From an uncultured Eubacteriales bacterium (lineage in GTDB: Bacteria; Bacillota; Clostridia; Christensenellales; Aristaeellaceae), in assembly GCA_902793605.1 (NCBI GenBank), contig CADBEB010000009.1:25149-89148 (forward strand): DNA of 64,000 nucleotides, written 5' to 3'. Shown in pieces: positions 52,708-61,339 of the stretch. A program made the position numbers and the translations under genes. The notes below the pieces were generated by a model. That model searched no databases and had not been told where the DNA came from. It saw nothing but the letters and a program-made list of their open reading frames with translations. Position 1 is the stretch's first letter; each line of letters begins with the position of its first letter.

Positions 52708-53832
52708 ATGTCAGAAAGCTTCCGGGAAAACCCTCTCCGTCTCGCTTTCGGCCTGATGCGCCTGCCGAAACTGCCGGACGGCTCCATCGACATTCACCAG
52801 GTCTGTGAGATGGCAGACCGCTTCATCGCCGCCGGCGGCACCTATTTTGATACCGCCTTTGTCTATGACGGAGGAGACAGCGAGAAAGCCTTCAAAGCAG
52901 CGGTGGCGGACCGTTATCCCCGGGATGCTTATACCCTGGCCACCAAGCTGCACGCCACCATGGGCGCCACGGATGAAAAGAGCGCCAGGCAGGAGTTCAC
53001 AACCAGTCTGGAGCGCACCGGCGCCGGCTTCTTTGATTATTACCTGCTCCATGCCATGCAGCGCTCCATGTACAAAAAATACGATGAGTATGGCCTGTGG
53101 GACTTTGTGAAGGAGCAGAAAGCAAAAGGCCTGATCCGCCACTGGGGCTTTTCCTTCCATGCGGATCCCGACCTGCTGGAGGAGCTGTTGGAAGCCCATC
53201 CGGACGCCGAATTCGTCCAGCTGCAGATTAACTACGCCGACTGGGAAAACCCCGGCGTCGCTTCCCGCCGCAACTGGGAAATCTGTAAGGCCCACGGGAA
53301 GCCCGTCATGATCATGGAGCCGGTCAAGGGCGGGATCCTCGCCGATCCCATTCCCGAAGTGAAGTCCGTCTTCGATGCTTCCGGCGCGGATGTCTCCTAT
53401 GCCAGCTGGGCGCTGCGCTTTGCCGCCGGGCTGGATAATGTCCATGCCGTCCTCAGCGGCATGAGCAACCTCGCTCAGATGGAGGACAACCTGAAAACCA
53501 TGAAGGACTTCCGTCCCCTTGATGAAAAGGAAATGCAGCTGATCCATCAGGCACAGCAGGCTCTGGACGCGGACAAGTCCATTCCCTGTACCGCCTGCCA
53601 CTACTGTACCAAGGGCTGCCCCATGGAGATCCCGATCCCCGAGATCTTCAACGTCATCAACCGCCGCAAGGGAAGCCCCGAATTCCGGACCATCCGGGAA
53701 TACACTATCGTCACGACGGACCGGGGTACCGCCGGATCCTGCGTCGCCTGCGGCCAGTGTGAGAGCGCCTGTCCCCAGGGACTGCCGGTCATCTCCCTCC
53801 TGCAGAAATGCGCCGCCGAACTGGAAAAATAA
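52708..53832 (+). CDS. Aldo/keto reductase with two 4Fe-4S clusters
   Basis: 374 residues from an ATG with AAGGAA. The AKR barrel has the catalytic Asp/Tyr in YFDTAFVYDGGDSEKA and Lys in LATKLHA. Two Cys-rich motifs at the C-terminus (CTACHYCTKGCP and CVACGQCESACP) bind 4Fe-4S clusters, as in ferredoxin-linked AKRs of anaerobes. Substrate unknown. Its own promoter (TATAAT near 52655) and a strong terminator mark it as monocistronic. Confidence 0.9.
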   Translation: MSESFRENPLRLAFGLMRLPKLPDGSIDIHQVCEMADRFIAAGGTYFDTAFVYDGGDSEKAFKAAVADRYPRDAYTLATKLHATMGATDEKSARQEFTTSLERTGAGFFDYYLLHAMQRSMYKKYDEYGLWDFVKEQKAKGLIRHWGFSFHADPDLLEELLEAHPDAEFVQLQINYADWENPGVASRRNWEICKAHGKPVMIMEPVKGGILADPIPEVKSVFDASGADVSYASWALRFAAGLDNVHAVLSGMSNLAQMEDNLKTMKDFRPLDEKEMQLIHQAQQALDADKSIPCTACHYCTKGCPMEIPIPEIFNVINRRKGSPEFRTIREYTIVTTDRGTAGSCVACGQCESACPQGLPVISLLQKCAAELEK

Positions 53833-53837
53833 TAGCA

Positions 53838-53880
53838 GCCCCTGCGTTCGTCACGTGCCACGCAGGGGCCTAATCTTATT
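53838..53880 (+). terminator. Terminator of the aldo/keto reductase gene
   Basis: GCCCCTGCGT (53838-53847) pairs perfectly with ACGCAGGGGC (53860-53869), followed by CTAATCTTATTT. Confidence 0.8.
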
Positions 53881-54363
53881 TATCTAAGTAAACCGTATTC
53901 ATCGGAATCTTTCCGGGCCTTCCCGGGGTTCCTTCAGATCTGCTGCGTTTCTTCCATCCTTTGCCGTTCGCGGGGAAACCTCTTCCATGAACGCCTCCGG
54001 CAGCTACCGCGCAGCCACGGACCGGTATTCCTGATTCACCACGACTCCCTTAATCCTTTCACCTCCCGTATTCTGTTTCGAACATCTCTTGTTTGTGACA
54101 TCATTATTGCACACTATTTTTCATTTGTCAACACTTTTTTAATATTTTTTTAATATTTTTTATAATTTTGTAAAATTGACGCAAAACCCTTGATTTTGCT
54201 ATACTTTCAGTATTGTAAACTTCATCATTCAGGGTGTGGGGCGCATCCCCGCCGCCGTTTTTCTCCGTCCCTCATGCCGAACAATCAGCAATACGGTTCT
54301 GCTGCAGCATGGAGAAGGGAACAGGGGGAAAGGGCGGTAACCCGGAATCAGGGAGAAAAGAAC
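53881..54363. other. Intergenic region with AT-rich segment
   Basis: About 480 bases. The part at 54100-54185 is strikingly AT-rich with runs of T, likely an UP-type region, and a promoter follows. No gene recognised. Confidence 0.55.
54176..54205 (+). promoter_or_regulatory. Promoter of the CBM9-like gene
   Basis: TTGACG (54176-54181), 18-base spacer and TATACT (54200-54205), with an A/T-rich tract directly upstream. It lies about 160 bases before the start at 54364. Confidence 0.7.
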
Positions 54364-54960
54364 ATGAGTAAATCTTATCTCATCCGTTCCGTCGCCGGTG
54401 AACCGGACTGGGATCTTATCCCTCTGCTTCACGTCGATCAGGTCCTCTGGAAACCGGACTGTGGCGTCCGTGCTTACGGCCAGTTCTGCCGTGATTCCGA
54501 ATCCCTCTGTGTCCACCTGTGCGCAATCGAGGCGGACATCCGCGCGGAATATACCGCTCCCCTCTCTCCGGTCTGCCGGGACAGCTGCCTGGAATTCTTC
54601 TTCATGCCGGAGAAGGAAACCCGGTATTTCAACTTTGAGATCAACCCGAACGGCTGCCTCTGGATCGGTTTCGGCCACAGCCGGGAGGACAGCACCGTCC
54701 TGTACCGCAGCGGTATGGAACAGCTCTTCGATATCCGGACCGGAAGGACCCGGGATGGCTGGGAGGTGTTCTACCGGATCCCCCTCTCCTTCCTGCGCCT
54801 GTTCCTTCCGGACTTCGCCTTTGCCGGCATCCTTCGCGCCAACGTGTATAAATGCGGCGACCTGACAGCGCATGAGCATTATCTGTCCTGGAACCCCGTC
54901 ACCTCCGAAACGCCGGACTTCCACCGTCCGGCGGACTTCGGTCTCATGACCCTCGAATAA
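54364..54960 (+). CDS. CBM9-like carbohydrate-binding protein (cytoplasmic)
   Basis: 198 residues from an ATG at 54364 preceded by GGGAG. The sequence (VLWKPDCGVRAYGQF, CRDSCLEFFFMPEKET, YFNFEINPNGCLWIGFG, WEVFYRIPLSFLRLF, NVYKCGDLTAHEHYLSWNPV) matches family 9-like carbohydrate-binding proteins. No signal peptide and no catalytic domain. Function unknown; a role in sensing or sequestering sugar is possible. Followed by a terminator. Confidence 0.8.
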   Translation: MSKSYLIRSVAGEPDWDLIPLLHVDQVLWKPDCGVRAYGQFCRDSESLCVHLCAIEADIRAEYTAPLSPVCRDSCLEFFFMPEKETRYFNFEINPNGCLWIGFGHSREDSTVLYRSGMEQLFDIRTGRTRDGWEVFYRIPLSFLRLFLPDFAFAGILRANVYKCGDLTAHEHYLSWNPVTSETPDFHRPADFGLMTLE

Positions 54961-54963
54961 AAC

Positions 54964-55001
54964 AGATCCGGGAGCATATCTGCTTCCGGATCTTCCGTTT
55001 T
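54964..55001 (+). terminator. Terminator of the CBM9-like gene
   Basis: GATCCGGGAGCA (54965-54976) pairs with TGCTTCCGGATC (54981-54992, one wobble) and is followed by TTCCGTTTT. Confidence 0.75.
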
Positions 55002-55051
55002 CTCCCGTGTCATCCCGGGCATAGTCGGGGGATCTCCCCGCCGCAGCGTCC

Positions 55052-55087
55052 GTGTCTTTCTGAGCCGAAGGCGACAAATCTTCCCAC
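55052..55087. repeat. Dispersed intergenic repeat fragment
   Basis: GTGTCTTTCTGAGCCGAAGG and the next bases resemble the common gut-Clostridia repeat, related in pattern to the element at 62610-62650. Borders uncertain. Confidence 0.4.
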
Positions 55088-55121
55088 TAATCCCTAACCC
55101 CTGACTCCTGACTCCTAATCC
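55087..55121. repeat. Seven-base tandem repeat, CTRAYYC-like, array 2
   Basis: Five units CTAATCC, CTAACCC, CTGACTC, CTGACTC, CTAATCC. On the minus strand the last unit provides the stop codon of the kinase gene. Same unit and strand as array 1 at 49125. Confidence 0.8.
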
Positions 55122-56227
55122 CTGTATATCCCCGTCAGCATCGCCCGCATCTCTTCCTGATGCTTTTCCATATCCGCCAGCAGGGCAAACTGCGTCCTCG
55201 CCCGGTCCAGGTTCTGTCCGGGCCGGTGGATCCGGAAGTACTTGTCCCCATTCAGGTGATCCGCCAGGAACCGCATCCCATTCTCAAAGGTCATCAGCCG
55301 CGCGCCCGCCTCCAGGGACAGCACTTCCTCCTCCGAAAGCGCACCTTTCAGTTCGCCCAGGAAACCGCGGGCAAAAGCTTCCGCCTTTTGCAGTTCCAGC
55401 CGGACCTTCTCCAGGTCCCGCTCATCCTCCTCCGCGCTGCAGGCGCCGACCCGGATCGCGTCTCCGAAATCGTATGCCAGCAGTCCCGGCATCACCGTGT
55501 CCAGATCGATCACACAGACCGCCTTTCCCGTATCCCTGTCGAGCAACACGTTGTTGACCTTCGTATCGTTGTGCGTCACGCGCAGCGGCAGCTTCCCGGC
55601 CGCGTGGGCTTCCACCAGGATCCGCGTCTCCGCTTCCCGCGCGCGGGCAAAGGCGATCTCCTCCGCCACGTCCTTCACCCGGCCGCAGGGATCCGCGCTG
55701 ATCGCGTCCTCCAGCTGGCGCAGTCGGTTCGGTGTGTCATGGAACGCAATGATGGTCTCGTGCAGTGTGGCCGCCGGAAAATGGTTCAGCCGGCGGCTGA
55801 AACAGCCGAATGCCTTCCCGCATTCCTCCAGCACATGCAGGTCGTCCGGGTGCTGCGGGCTGACGGTATCCGGCACGCACAGCATTACCCGCCAGACCTC
55901 ACCCTCCTCATCCTTAACCCAGGGCTCCCCGGTCACGGACGGAACCAGGCGGATCGTCTCCCGGTCCGGATTGCCGCCCTCCTCGCGGATCCGCTCCTGC
56001 AGGTATTCCGTGATGTGCAGCATGTTCTCCATGACTTCCTGCGGTCGGACGAACACATAGCTGTTGATGCGTTGTAAGATGTAGCGCTCCTTCACACCGT
56101 CGATCGTGATCAGGTACGTATTGTTGATATGGCCGTTCCCGAAGGGCACGGCTGTTTTTTCTCCGGCCGGGAGGGCGAACTTTTCCAATAAGCAGAGAAT
56201 ACTGTCCAAGATAAGGGCTCCTTTCAT
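55115..56227 (-). CDS. N-acetylhexosamine 1-kinase-like (NahK) phosphotransferase
   Basis: 370 residues with the aminoglycoside phosphotransferase fold in its NahK form: PFGNGHINNTYLI (nucleotide loop), YILQRINSYVFVRPQEVMEN split, LRVTHNDTKVNNVLLD (catalytic Brenner motif) and VIDLDTVMPGLLAYDFGDAIR (metal-binding Asp). NahK phosphorylates GlcNAc or GalNAc at C1 in the lacto-N-biose pathway. It follows two permeases of a sugar transporter with no gap (start 2 bases after the stop), so the transporter probably imports an N-acetylhexosamine-containing sugar. A TTG at 56209, spaced after AAAGGAG, is an alternative start. Confidence 0.85.
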   Translation of the reverse strand: MKGALILDSILCLLEKFALPAGEKTAVPFGNGHINNTYLITIDGVKERYILQRINSYVFVRPQEVMENMLHITEYLQERIREEGGNPDRETIRLVPSVTGEPWVKDEEGEVWRVMLCVPDTVSPQHPDDLHVLEECGKAFGCFSRRLNHFPAATLHETIIAFHDTPNRLRQLEDAISADPCGRVKDVAEEIAFARAREAETRILVEAHAAGKLPLRVTHNDTKVNNVLLDRDTGKAVCVIDLDTVMPGLLAYDFGDAIRVGACSAEEDERDLEKVRLELQKAEAFARGFLGELKGALSEEEVLSLEAGARLMTFENGMRFLADHLNGDKYFRIHRPGQNLDRARTQFALLADMEKHQEEMRAMLTGIYRD

Positions 56228-56228
56228 C

Positions 56229-57806
56229 TCATCCTTTCACGCCGCCGGCTGTTAGCCCGGCCGCCAGATGCTTCTCAATCAGCATGAACAGGATCACCAC
56301 CGGGACTGTCGCCAGCAGCGCCGCAGCAAACAGGTACTGCCACTCGATCATATTGAAGGATGAGAACTGAGTGATTCCGACAGTAATCGGCCGATTGGTC
56401 GCCGTGGAAATCAGCACCGTAGAAACCGTATATTCGTTCCATGCATTGATGAATACGAAGATCAGCGTCGTCACAATACCAGGTGCCGCCATGGGCAGGA
56501 GGATTCTCAGCATCGCGCCCAGTACGCTGCACCCGTCAATGCAGGCTGCCTGTTCCATTTCCGAAGAGATGGACACGAAAGTTCCGCGCAGCAGCCAGAT
56601 GGCAAAGGCCTGGTTAAACGCCGCATTGATAAACATCAGTCCCGCCAGTGTATCGTTCATGTGCAGCGTGTTCATCAGCCGGGAGATACCGACCAGCAGG
56701 ACCACCGGGGAGAACATCTGGCTCATGATCACGAAACCGAGATAGATCTTCCGCCCTTTGAAATCCATCCGTGCCATGGCATAGGCCGCGGGGATGCCGC
56801 AAAGCATGGCGATACCCGTTGCCCCGCCGGCGATCAGCAGGCTGTTGATCAGGTAGCGCAGAACGCCCCGGTCCAGCGTATCCCCCAGGTTGCTGAACAC
56901 CCAGTTGACCGGCAGGATGTGCAGGAAATGCATGTCCGTCGTTTCCGCGTTGCTCCGGAACGCGGTAATGAACATCACGAAGAAGGGATAAAGGATGAAC
57001 AGCGAGAACAGGATCACGCTTACATAGAGTGCAACCCGCAGCAGCGTTTTTTTCAGCGGTCTGCGGCATCCGAGAATGGAAGCGCAGATCGTGATGAACG
57101 CCGGGATCAGCAGCAGGATAAGTGCCGGGAGGATCGAATAGTTCAGCGCGGACAGCATGGTCTCCAGCTGGTCGCCGGCCTCCCCGCCGAACAGGAATCT
57201 ATCCAGCGCAGGCAGCAGGCTTTCGATCCCGCGCACCTCTTCCCCAGCCAGGTACAGGTCCACCGCCCGGGAAAGGTTCAGGTTCAGCTGCAGGGGAACG
57301 ATCGGAATCAGGAAGAACGAGGCCAGCGCACAGATGAAGGCTGCAATCCCGAAAGCATTCCTGACGTTCCCGCCGATCACCGGCGGAAGAGAGATCAGCG
57401 TAAGCACCCAGGCCGCCGCCCCAAGCGCCAGCGCGAGGATCAGCCACCGGGAGGCCGGCAGCCCCGCAGTCATTACGGACCAGCCGCTTCGCTTGTTCGC
57501 GGCGTTGATCGTGAAGATGATCATCGAGGTCTTTTCGTTCTTGCTGTTGACCCGCTCGATCACCTGCTCGTCGATCACGCCGTCGATCCCCTGCGCACGG
57601 AACGTTTCAAGCTGTGCCTCGACCGCTTCGCGAGCAGACAGGTATTTCTCGTCCCCGACAAAGGTATTCGGGGAGCGTTTCACATACATCTGGGATGAGA
57701 ACTGCAGGAAGGGCAGCGAGCAGAAGGCCGCTGTAAGCAGGATCGCCAGGGCGATCAGGATCAGGACCCGCATCCGGGAGGATCGGCTTTCCGGCAGTCT
57801 TTTCAT
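56229..57806 (-). CDS. Sugar ABC permease (MalG type) with long N-terminal extension
   Basis: 525 residues from an ATG at 57806 that overlaps the preceding permease stop (ATGA). The C-terminal about 280 residues are a MalG-type permease (EQAACIDGCSVLGAMLRILLPM as EAA loop; terminal GLTAGGVKG). Ahead of it, an N-terminal extension has a TM (about 14-30), an extracytoplasmic part (NTFVGDEKYLSAREAVEAQL, about 85 residues), and at least three more TMs (about 115-135, 145-170 and 220-240). Typical MalG proteins have about 290 residues. The extension is unexplained. Confidence 0.87.
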   Translation of the reverse strand: MKRLPESRSSRMRVLILIALAILLTAAFCSLPFLQFSSQMYVKRSPNTFVGDEKYLSAREAVEAQLETFRAQGIDGVIDEQVIERVNSKNEKTSMIIFTINAANKRSGWSVMTAGLPASRWLILALALGAAAWVLTLISLPPVIGGNVRNAFGIAAFICALASFFLIPIVPLQLNLNLSRAVDLYLAGEEVRGIESLLPALDRFLFGGEAGDQLETMLSALNYSILPALILLLIPAFITICASILGCRRPLKKTLLRVALYVSVILFSLFILYPFFVMFITAFRSNAETTDMHFLHILPVNWVFSNLGDTLDRGVLRYLINSLLIAGGATGIAMLCGIPAAYAMARMDFKGRKIYLGFVIMSQMFSPVVLLVGISRLMNTLHMNDTLAGLMFINAAFNQAFAIWLLRGTFVSISSEMEQAACIDGCSVLGAMLRILLPMAAPGIVTTLIFVFINAWNEYTVSTVLISTATNRPITVGITQFSSFNMIEWQYLFAAALLATVPVVILFMLIEKHLAAGLTAGGVKG

Positions 57807-58693
57807 ATGCCGCCATCCTCCTTCCGCATCGTAATCATCATATAGATGCCGGAGGCGATGCACAGGATCACGAACCCGATCACGGACAGCGCCGTGGCCG
57901 GCCCCTTCCGTTGGTCGTAGAAGGCCAGCATATAGAGGTATGTGACCATCGTGTCCGTCTTGTTCGCCGGCGCGCCTTTGGTAATGGTGTAGATGATCGG
58001 GAATGAATTGAAAACGTAAATAATATTCAATACGGTGGAAACGGTGAGAGACGGTTTTACCAGTGGGAGTGTCACATGGCGCAGCTTGTTCCAGAAACCT
58101 GCGCCGTCCACCGTCGCCGCCTCGTAATAGGCTGTATCGATCGACTGGAGCCCGCTCAATACCGTGAAGGTCACAAAGGGAATCGTGACGATGATACCGA
58201 TCGCGCATTCCCAGATAAACTCTACCTGGTAGCTGATACGCCAGTTGACCGGATCCTGCAGGAATCCCAGGTTCAACAGAATGTTGTTCAGGTTACCATA
58301 CTCCATTTTGATGATGTAGTTCCAGACGGAAGCTTGGATCACCAGGGATGCCGCCCAGGGAAAGACCATGATGGACCGCGCAATCTTCCGCCCGAAGAAA
58401 GTCTGGTTCAGCACCATCGCGCAGATAAATCCGATCAGCGTGGACAGCCCGACCACGGAGACCACCCAGATCAGGGTGTTCAGCATGACCTGCGGGAAGG
58501 CGGCGGAAGAGACTGCGTCCTGGAAGTTTCTCAGTCCGATAAAGTCTCCGACCACACCAGCCCGGCTGATGTTGCTGAATGCCAGCCGGAATACGATCCC
58601 GATCGGGAACACGACAAAGATCAGCATCAGCAGGATGCTGGGCAGGATCCAGAGATATGGTTCCCACCGATGGCGGACAAAGACAGAACGCAT
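57803..58693 (-). CDS. Sugar ABC permease (UgpA/MalF type)
   Basis: 296 residues from an ATG at 58693 preceded by AGGGGTGA; an ATG at 58714 is also in frame. Six TMs, first WILPSILLMLIFVVFPIGIV; the loop YYEAATVDGAGFWNKLRHVTLPL contacts the ATPase. Partner of the next gene, with which it overlaps by 4 bases. Confidence 0.9.
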   Translation of the reverse strand: MRSVFVRHRWEPYLWILPSILLMLIFVVFPIGIVFRLAFSNISRAGVVGDFIGLRNFQDAVSSAAFPQVMLNTLIWVVSVVGLSTLIGFICAMVLNQTFFGRKIARSIMVFPWAASLVIQASVWNYIIKMEYGNLNNILLNLGFLQDPVNWRISYQVEFIWECAIGIIVTIPFVTFTVLSGLQSIDTAYYEAATVDGAGFWNKLRHVTLPLVKPSLTVSTVLNIIYVFNSFPIIYTITKGAPANKTDTMVTYLYMLAFYDQRKGPATALSVIGFVILCIASGIYMMITMRKEDGGI

Positions 58694-58715
58694 GATCTCA
58701 CCCCTATCATACATG

Positions 58716-58746
58716 AAAAAGGAGGCCGGGATTGCCCGGCCTCCTG
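58716..58746 (-). terminator. Intercistronic terminator/attenuator after the binding-protein gene
   Basis: On the minus strand GGAGGCCGGG (58744-58735) pairs with CCCGGCCTCC (58730-58721), followed by TTTTT. It lies between the binding-protein stop and the permease start, so it limits read-through. Confidence 0.85.
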
Positions 58747-58756
58747 AGAATACTGA

Positions 58757-60019
58757 TTATTTGCCGGTGATCTTCGCCTGCAGCGCGTCCAGCAGCTCCT
58801 TCACGTTGCCGCCGGTCAGCGCCTGCTGCTCAACATCGATGACACCCTGCTTCACATCGTTCCACTCAGCCTTGGTGGTCGGATAGAACTTGGCGCCGCC
58901 CAACACATCCAGCCAGGCCTGGAAGGAAGGATCAGACTCAACCAGCGCGCCGACAGCAGAATTGACAGCGGGCAGGAAGCCTTCCATGGAAACCCAGCCG
59001 ACATAGTTGACCGGATCATAGAAGAAGGTCAGGAACTTGCCGATGGCTTCGTTCCGGGCCGCCTGGTCGGGAGCCGCGTCGTCCTTGAAGGCCATGATGC
59101 GGTCCATAACGCCGACGGAACTGGAGGTCGCGCCTTCATTGTGCGGCACGCCGGCAGTCGCCAGGTTGACCTTGCCTTCCTTGTCGGCGACGTAGGTGGG
59201 CAGTTGGTTCGGAGCGATCAGCATCGCCAGCTTGCCGGCCGCGAACATATCCTGCAGGTCATAGCGGGTCTGGGTGGCGGGGTTTGGATTGGTGAATCCC
59301 TTGTTGACAAGGCCGATGGCATACTCGATGGCTTCGACGTTCGCGTCGGAGTTCAGCGCCCATTCGCCGTTGTCGTCCACGAATCCACCCTTGTTGCCCC
59401 AGGTGTAGTAGGCAAACGCAGCTTGGCCTTCGTCGGTGGTCATGTCGATGCCCCAGGGATACACATCGCCGCCGTAAGCGTCGATGATCGCCTGGGAAGC
59501 GTCTTCCAGCTCAGCCCAGGTCTCCGGCGCCTTCTCGACGCCTGCTTCCTTGAGCAGGTCCACATTATAGAACAGTGCGCGGGCGGAAGCCAGATCCGGC
59601 ACGGCCCAGCAGGTCCCGTCGATCACGGACTGGTCAATAAAGGACGGGAAGAAATCCTTGAACAACTCTTCGGGGCAGTAGTCGCTCACGGGCATTAGCA
59701 GGCCTTCATTGGCATAGTCCGCAAACACGTCGATATTCAGGATGTCAGGTGCGTTGTTGTTGCTGATCCGGGTGGAAACAACCGTGTACAGGTCATTCCA
59801 GGAAACGACTTCCAGATTCAGCTTGATGCCGGGATTGGCTGCCTCGAATTTCTCAACGAAATTGGAGCCGTCCATGCCCTTGCCCAGGAACCATTCCTGC
59901 GTGTTGGGGCCGTACTGGGCGATGATGACGTCCAGCGTGATGTCTTCCGCGTTGGCGGAGACAACGGCCAGAGACAGGAACATGGTCAGGGCCAGAATGA
60001 TGGATAGGAACTTCTTCAT
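58757..60019 (-). CDS. Sugar ABC transporter substrate-binding protein (NahK operon)
   Basis: 420 residues from an ATG at 60019 with GGAGGG in front; the ATG 5 codons upstream lies within the site itself. Signal peptide KKFLSIILALTMFLSLAVVSANAED, no lipobox Cys. Family 1 solute-binding features: NFVEKFEAANPGIKLNLEVV, APDILNIDVFADYANEG and GVMDRIMAFKDDAAPD. It supplies the UgpA/MalG pair and NahK-like kinase encoded after the hairpin. No ATPase gene in the operon. Confidence 0.9.
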   Translation of the reverse strand: MKKFLSIILALTMFLSLAVVSANAEDITLDVIIAQYGPNTQEWFLGKGMDGSNFVEKFEAANPGIKLNLEVVSWNDLYTVVSTRISNNNAPDILNIDVFADYANEGLLMPVSDYCPEELFKDFFPSFIDQSVIDGTCWAVPDLASARALFYNVDLLKEAGVEKAPETWAELEDASQAIIDAYGGDVYPWGIDMTTDEGQAAFAYYTWGNKGGFVDDNGEWALNSDANVEAIEYAIGLVNKGFTNPNPATQTRYDLQDMFAAGKLAMLIAPNQLPTYVADKEGKVNLATAGVPHNEGATSSSVGVMDRIMAFKDDAAPDQAARNEAIGKFLTFFYDPVNYVGWVSMEGFLPAVNSAVGALVESDPSFQAWLDVLGGAKFYPTTKAEWNDVKQGVIDVEQQALTGGNVKELLDALQAKITGK

Positions 60020-60110
60020 GGCTAAACCCTCCATATGTTTTTTTCGCAGCTTGTCTGCGCTGCTTTTCCATCATTATATCTTCTGTGTTTTGCTTTGTCA
60101 ATTTCAGGAA

Positions 60111-60152
60111 CAAAGGGACGATCCCCTCGACAGGCAAAGGGACGATCCCCTC
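60111..60152. repeat. Direct repeat pair
   Basis: CAAAGGGACGATCCCCTC occurs twice, 24 bases apart (60111-60128 and 60135-60152). Each unit has the palindromic core GGGACGATCCCC. The second copy enters the 3' end of the next minus-strand gene. Confidence 0.75.
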
Positions 60153-60867
60153 ACCTCGGCAACACCTTATACCACTTCATCATCAGCAGCACATCACTGT
60201 ACGTCAGCCCTTTGATGATGGTCGACCCGTTTTCTTCTGTAATTCCCGGTTCCTCAATCAACCGCAAATACGGCAGGATCCCTTCGTCATCAACGTTTTT
60301 CCTGATTTCCTCCAACACTTCGTTGATTTGCTTCACCTTAAACGGCACAATCACTTCGTTCGGATATTTCCCCGCCAGCTCTTCTACCGAATAATAGATA
60401 TCGTCAAACAACCTTCTCAGCAAAATATAGCTCAAGTTATTTACAGAACAGCCGAAGGGGGCTCGGGGGGCGACCGGAAAGCCCCCCGATTCAGAACCGT
60501 CCCCGACGTTCCGCCCGTCGTCACGTAGCTCGTTCAATCCATTGATAACTCTGTCAACAATCTCCTCCGGGCTTCTCCGAATCTCCTGCATCCGCCTTTT
60601 TATCTCACATCCCCTCAGAAATTCATCCCTCACCTCCTCCGGCACCTCGTTCTCCGGAAACAGCTGGAAATACATCTCATTCGGGAACATCCTCCCCGGA
60701 TTCACCGGATCCACCTTCCCGATCACTCGCCGCGTCACCCGGGTATCCCCTTTATCTTCCGAACGGTTCCTGTCGATTTCATATTCGACTGTTTTTTCTC
60801 TTCGGATAACAACCCGTCTGTCATCCGGGATCGGCACGGTCATTTCCTTCATATAATATCCGGCCAT
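60151..60867 (-). CDS. Uncharacterised protein resembling transposase-associated N-terminal region, interrupted by in-frame repeat
   Basis: 238 residues from an ATG with AAAGGAG in front. The N-terminal half (VVIRREKTVEYEIDRN, TRRVIGKVDPVNPGRMFPNEMYF) resembles the leading region of IS1634-type transposases, but no DDE catalytic domain follows. A helical C-terminal part (YPNEVIVPFKVKQINEVLEEI) is of unknown role. At codons about 120-142 the sequence is a palindromic repeat (60446-60512), which separates the two halves and leaves the frame open. Whether it belongs to the phage region is unclear. Confidence 0.6.
   Translation of the reverse strand: MAGYYMKEMTVPIPDDRRVVIRREKTVEYEIDRNRSEDKGDTRVTRRVIGKVDPVNPGRMFPNEMYFQLFPENEVPEEVRDEFLRGCEIKRRMQEIRRSPEEIVDRVINGLNELRDDGRNVGDGSESGGFPVAPRAPFGCSVNNLSYILLRRLFDDIYYSVEELAGKYPNEVIVPFKVKQINEVLEEIRKNVDDEGILPYLRLIEEPGITEENGSTIIKGLTYSDVLLMMKWYKVLPR
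60446..60512. repeat. Palindromic repeat inserted in the 60151-60867 gene
   Basis: Contains the hairpin TCGGGGGGC/GCCCCCCGA and ends (60492-60512) with a 21-base sequence starting CAGAACCGTCCCC that also occurs at 62085-62105. Confidence 0.65.
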
Positions 60868-60885
60868 TTTCTGCTCCTTTCGGGA

Positions 60886-60927
60886 TAGTGTTCATTAGTG
60901 TGTAGTGTTCATTAGTGTGCTAGTGTT
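60886..60927. repeat. Short tandem repeat
   Basis: The 17-base unit TAGTGTTCATTAGTGTG is repeated twice in tandem (60886-60902 and 60903-60919) and followed by a partial third unit. Confidence 0.75.
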
Positions 60928-60968
60928 TACGCCCCCGTGCATCCCAAGCGGGGGACGGCCAGAGCGTC

Positions 60969-61032
60969 GGTACAAGGGGACTGTTACTGCAGTTCCACGA
61001 ATGTGGAACGAAGTGACTGTCCCCGCCGTACC
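60969..61032. repeat. 64-base imperfect palindrome
   Basis: It begins GGTACAAGGGGACTGT and ends GACTGTCCCCGCCGTACC, with a central GTTCCAC GAAT GTGGAAC hairpin, in the gap after the holin gene. It has the same general design as the palindrome at 62041-62106. Confidence 0.7.
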
Positions 61033-61057
61033 AAAGCGACTCCTGCCCGTTGCTTGT

Positions 61058-61321
61058 TTACTTATCATCCACCCAAGGTTCTTCATACTGAAGTGCCCTC
61101 TCACTGTCCCCGATCCCGGCCGTCGTCGGGTCCACGATCACCCCGATCAGCCCCAGGAACGTCAGCACCTGGTTTACCAGCTGGACAATATGGTTCTGCG
61201 TCACCTCCGGATAAACGTCGAACAGCGCCAGCATCGAATACACAAACCCCACGATCAGGCTCAGGAAGCTCCCCAGCCAGACCTTATTCTTAAAGCGCAC
61301 TTTCCAGTTGATTTTCGTCAT
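61058..61321 (-). CDS. Phage holin, phi LC3-like
   Basis: 87 residues from an ATG with AAAGGAGG. KINWKVRFKNKVWLGSFLSLI at the N-terminus and VIVDPTTAGIGDSERALQYE at the C-terminus are hallmarks of the phi LC3 holin family, with two TM helices between. Forms the membrane lesion at lysis. Lies 18 bases after the small helical protein gene and downstream of the endolysin. Confidence 0.85.
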   Translation of the reverse strand: MTKINWKVRFKNKVWLGSFLSLIVGFVYSMLALFDVYPEVTQNHIVQLVNQVLTFLGLIGVIVDPTTAGIGDSERALQYEEPWVDDK

Positions 61322-61339
61322 AAGGCATACCTCCTTTCC

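Noticed and set aside
49125..55121. CRISPR-like arrays
   Set aside because: The repeats are contiguous 7-base units without spacers, and no cas gene is in the window.
60151..60867. Functional transposase
   Set aside because: Only the leading region resembles an IS1634-type protein; there is no DDE domain and no terminal inverted repeats around it.
60886..60927. CRISPR or phage attachment site
   Set aside because: Only two tandem 17-base units with no spacer, and no integrase gene nearby.
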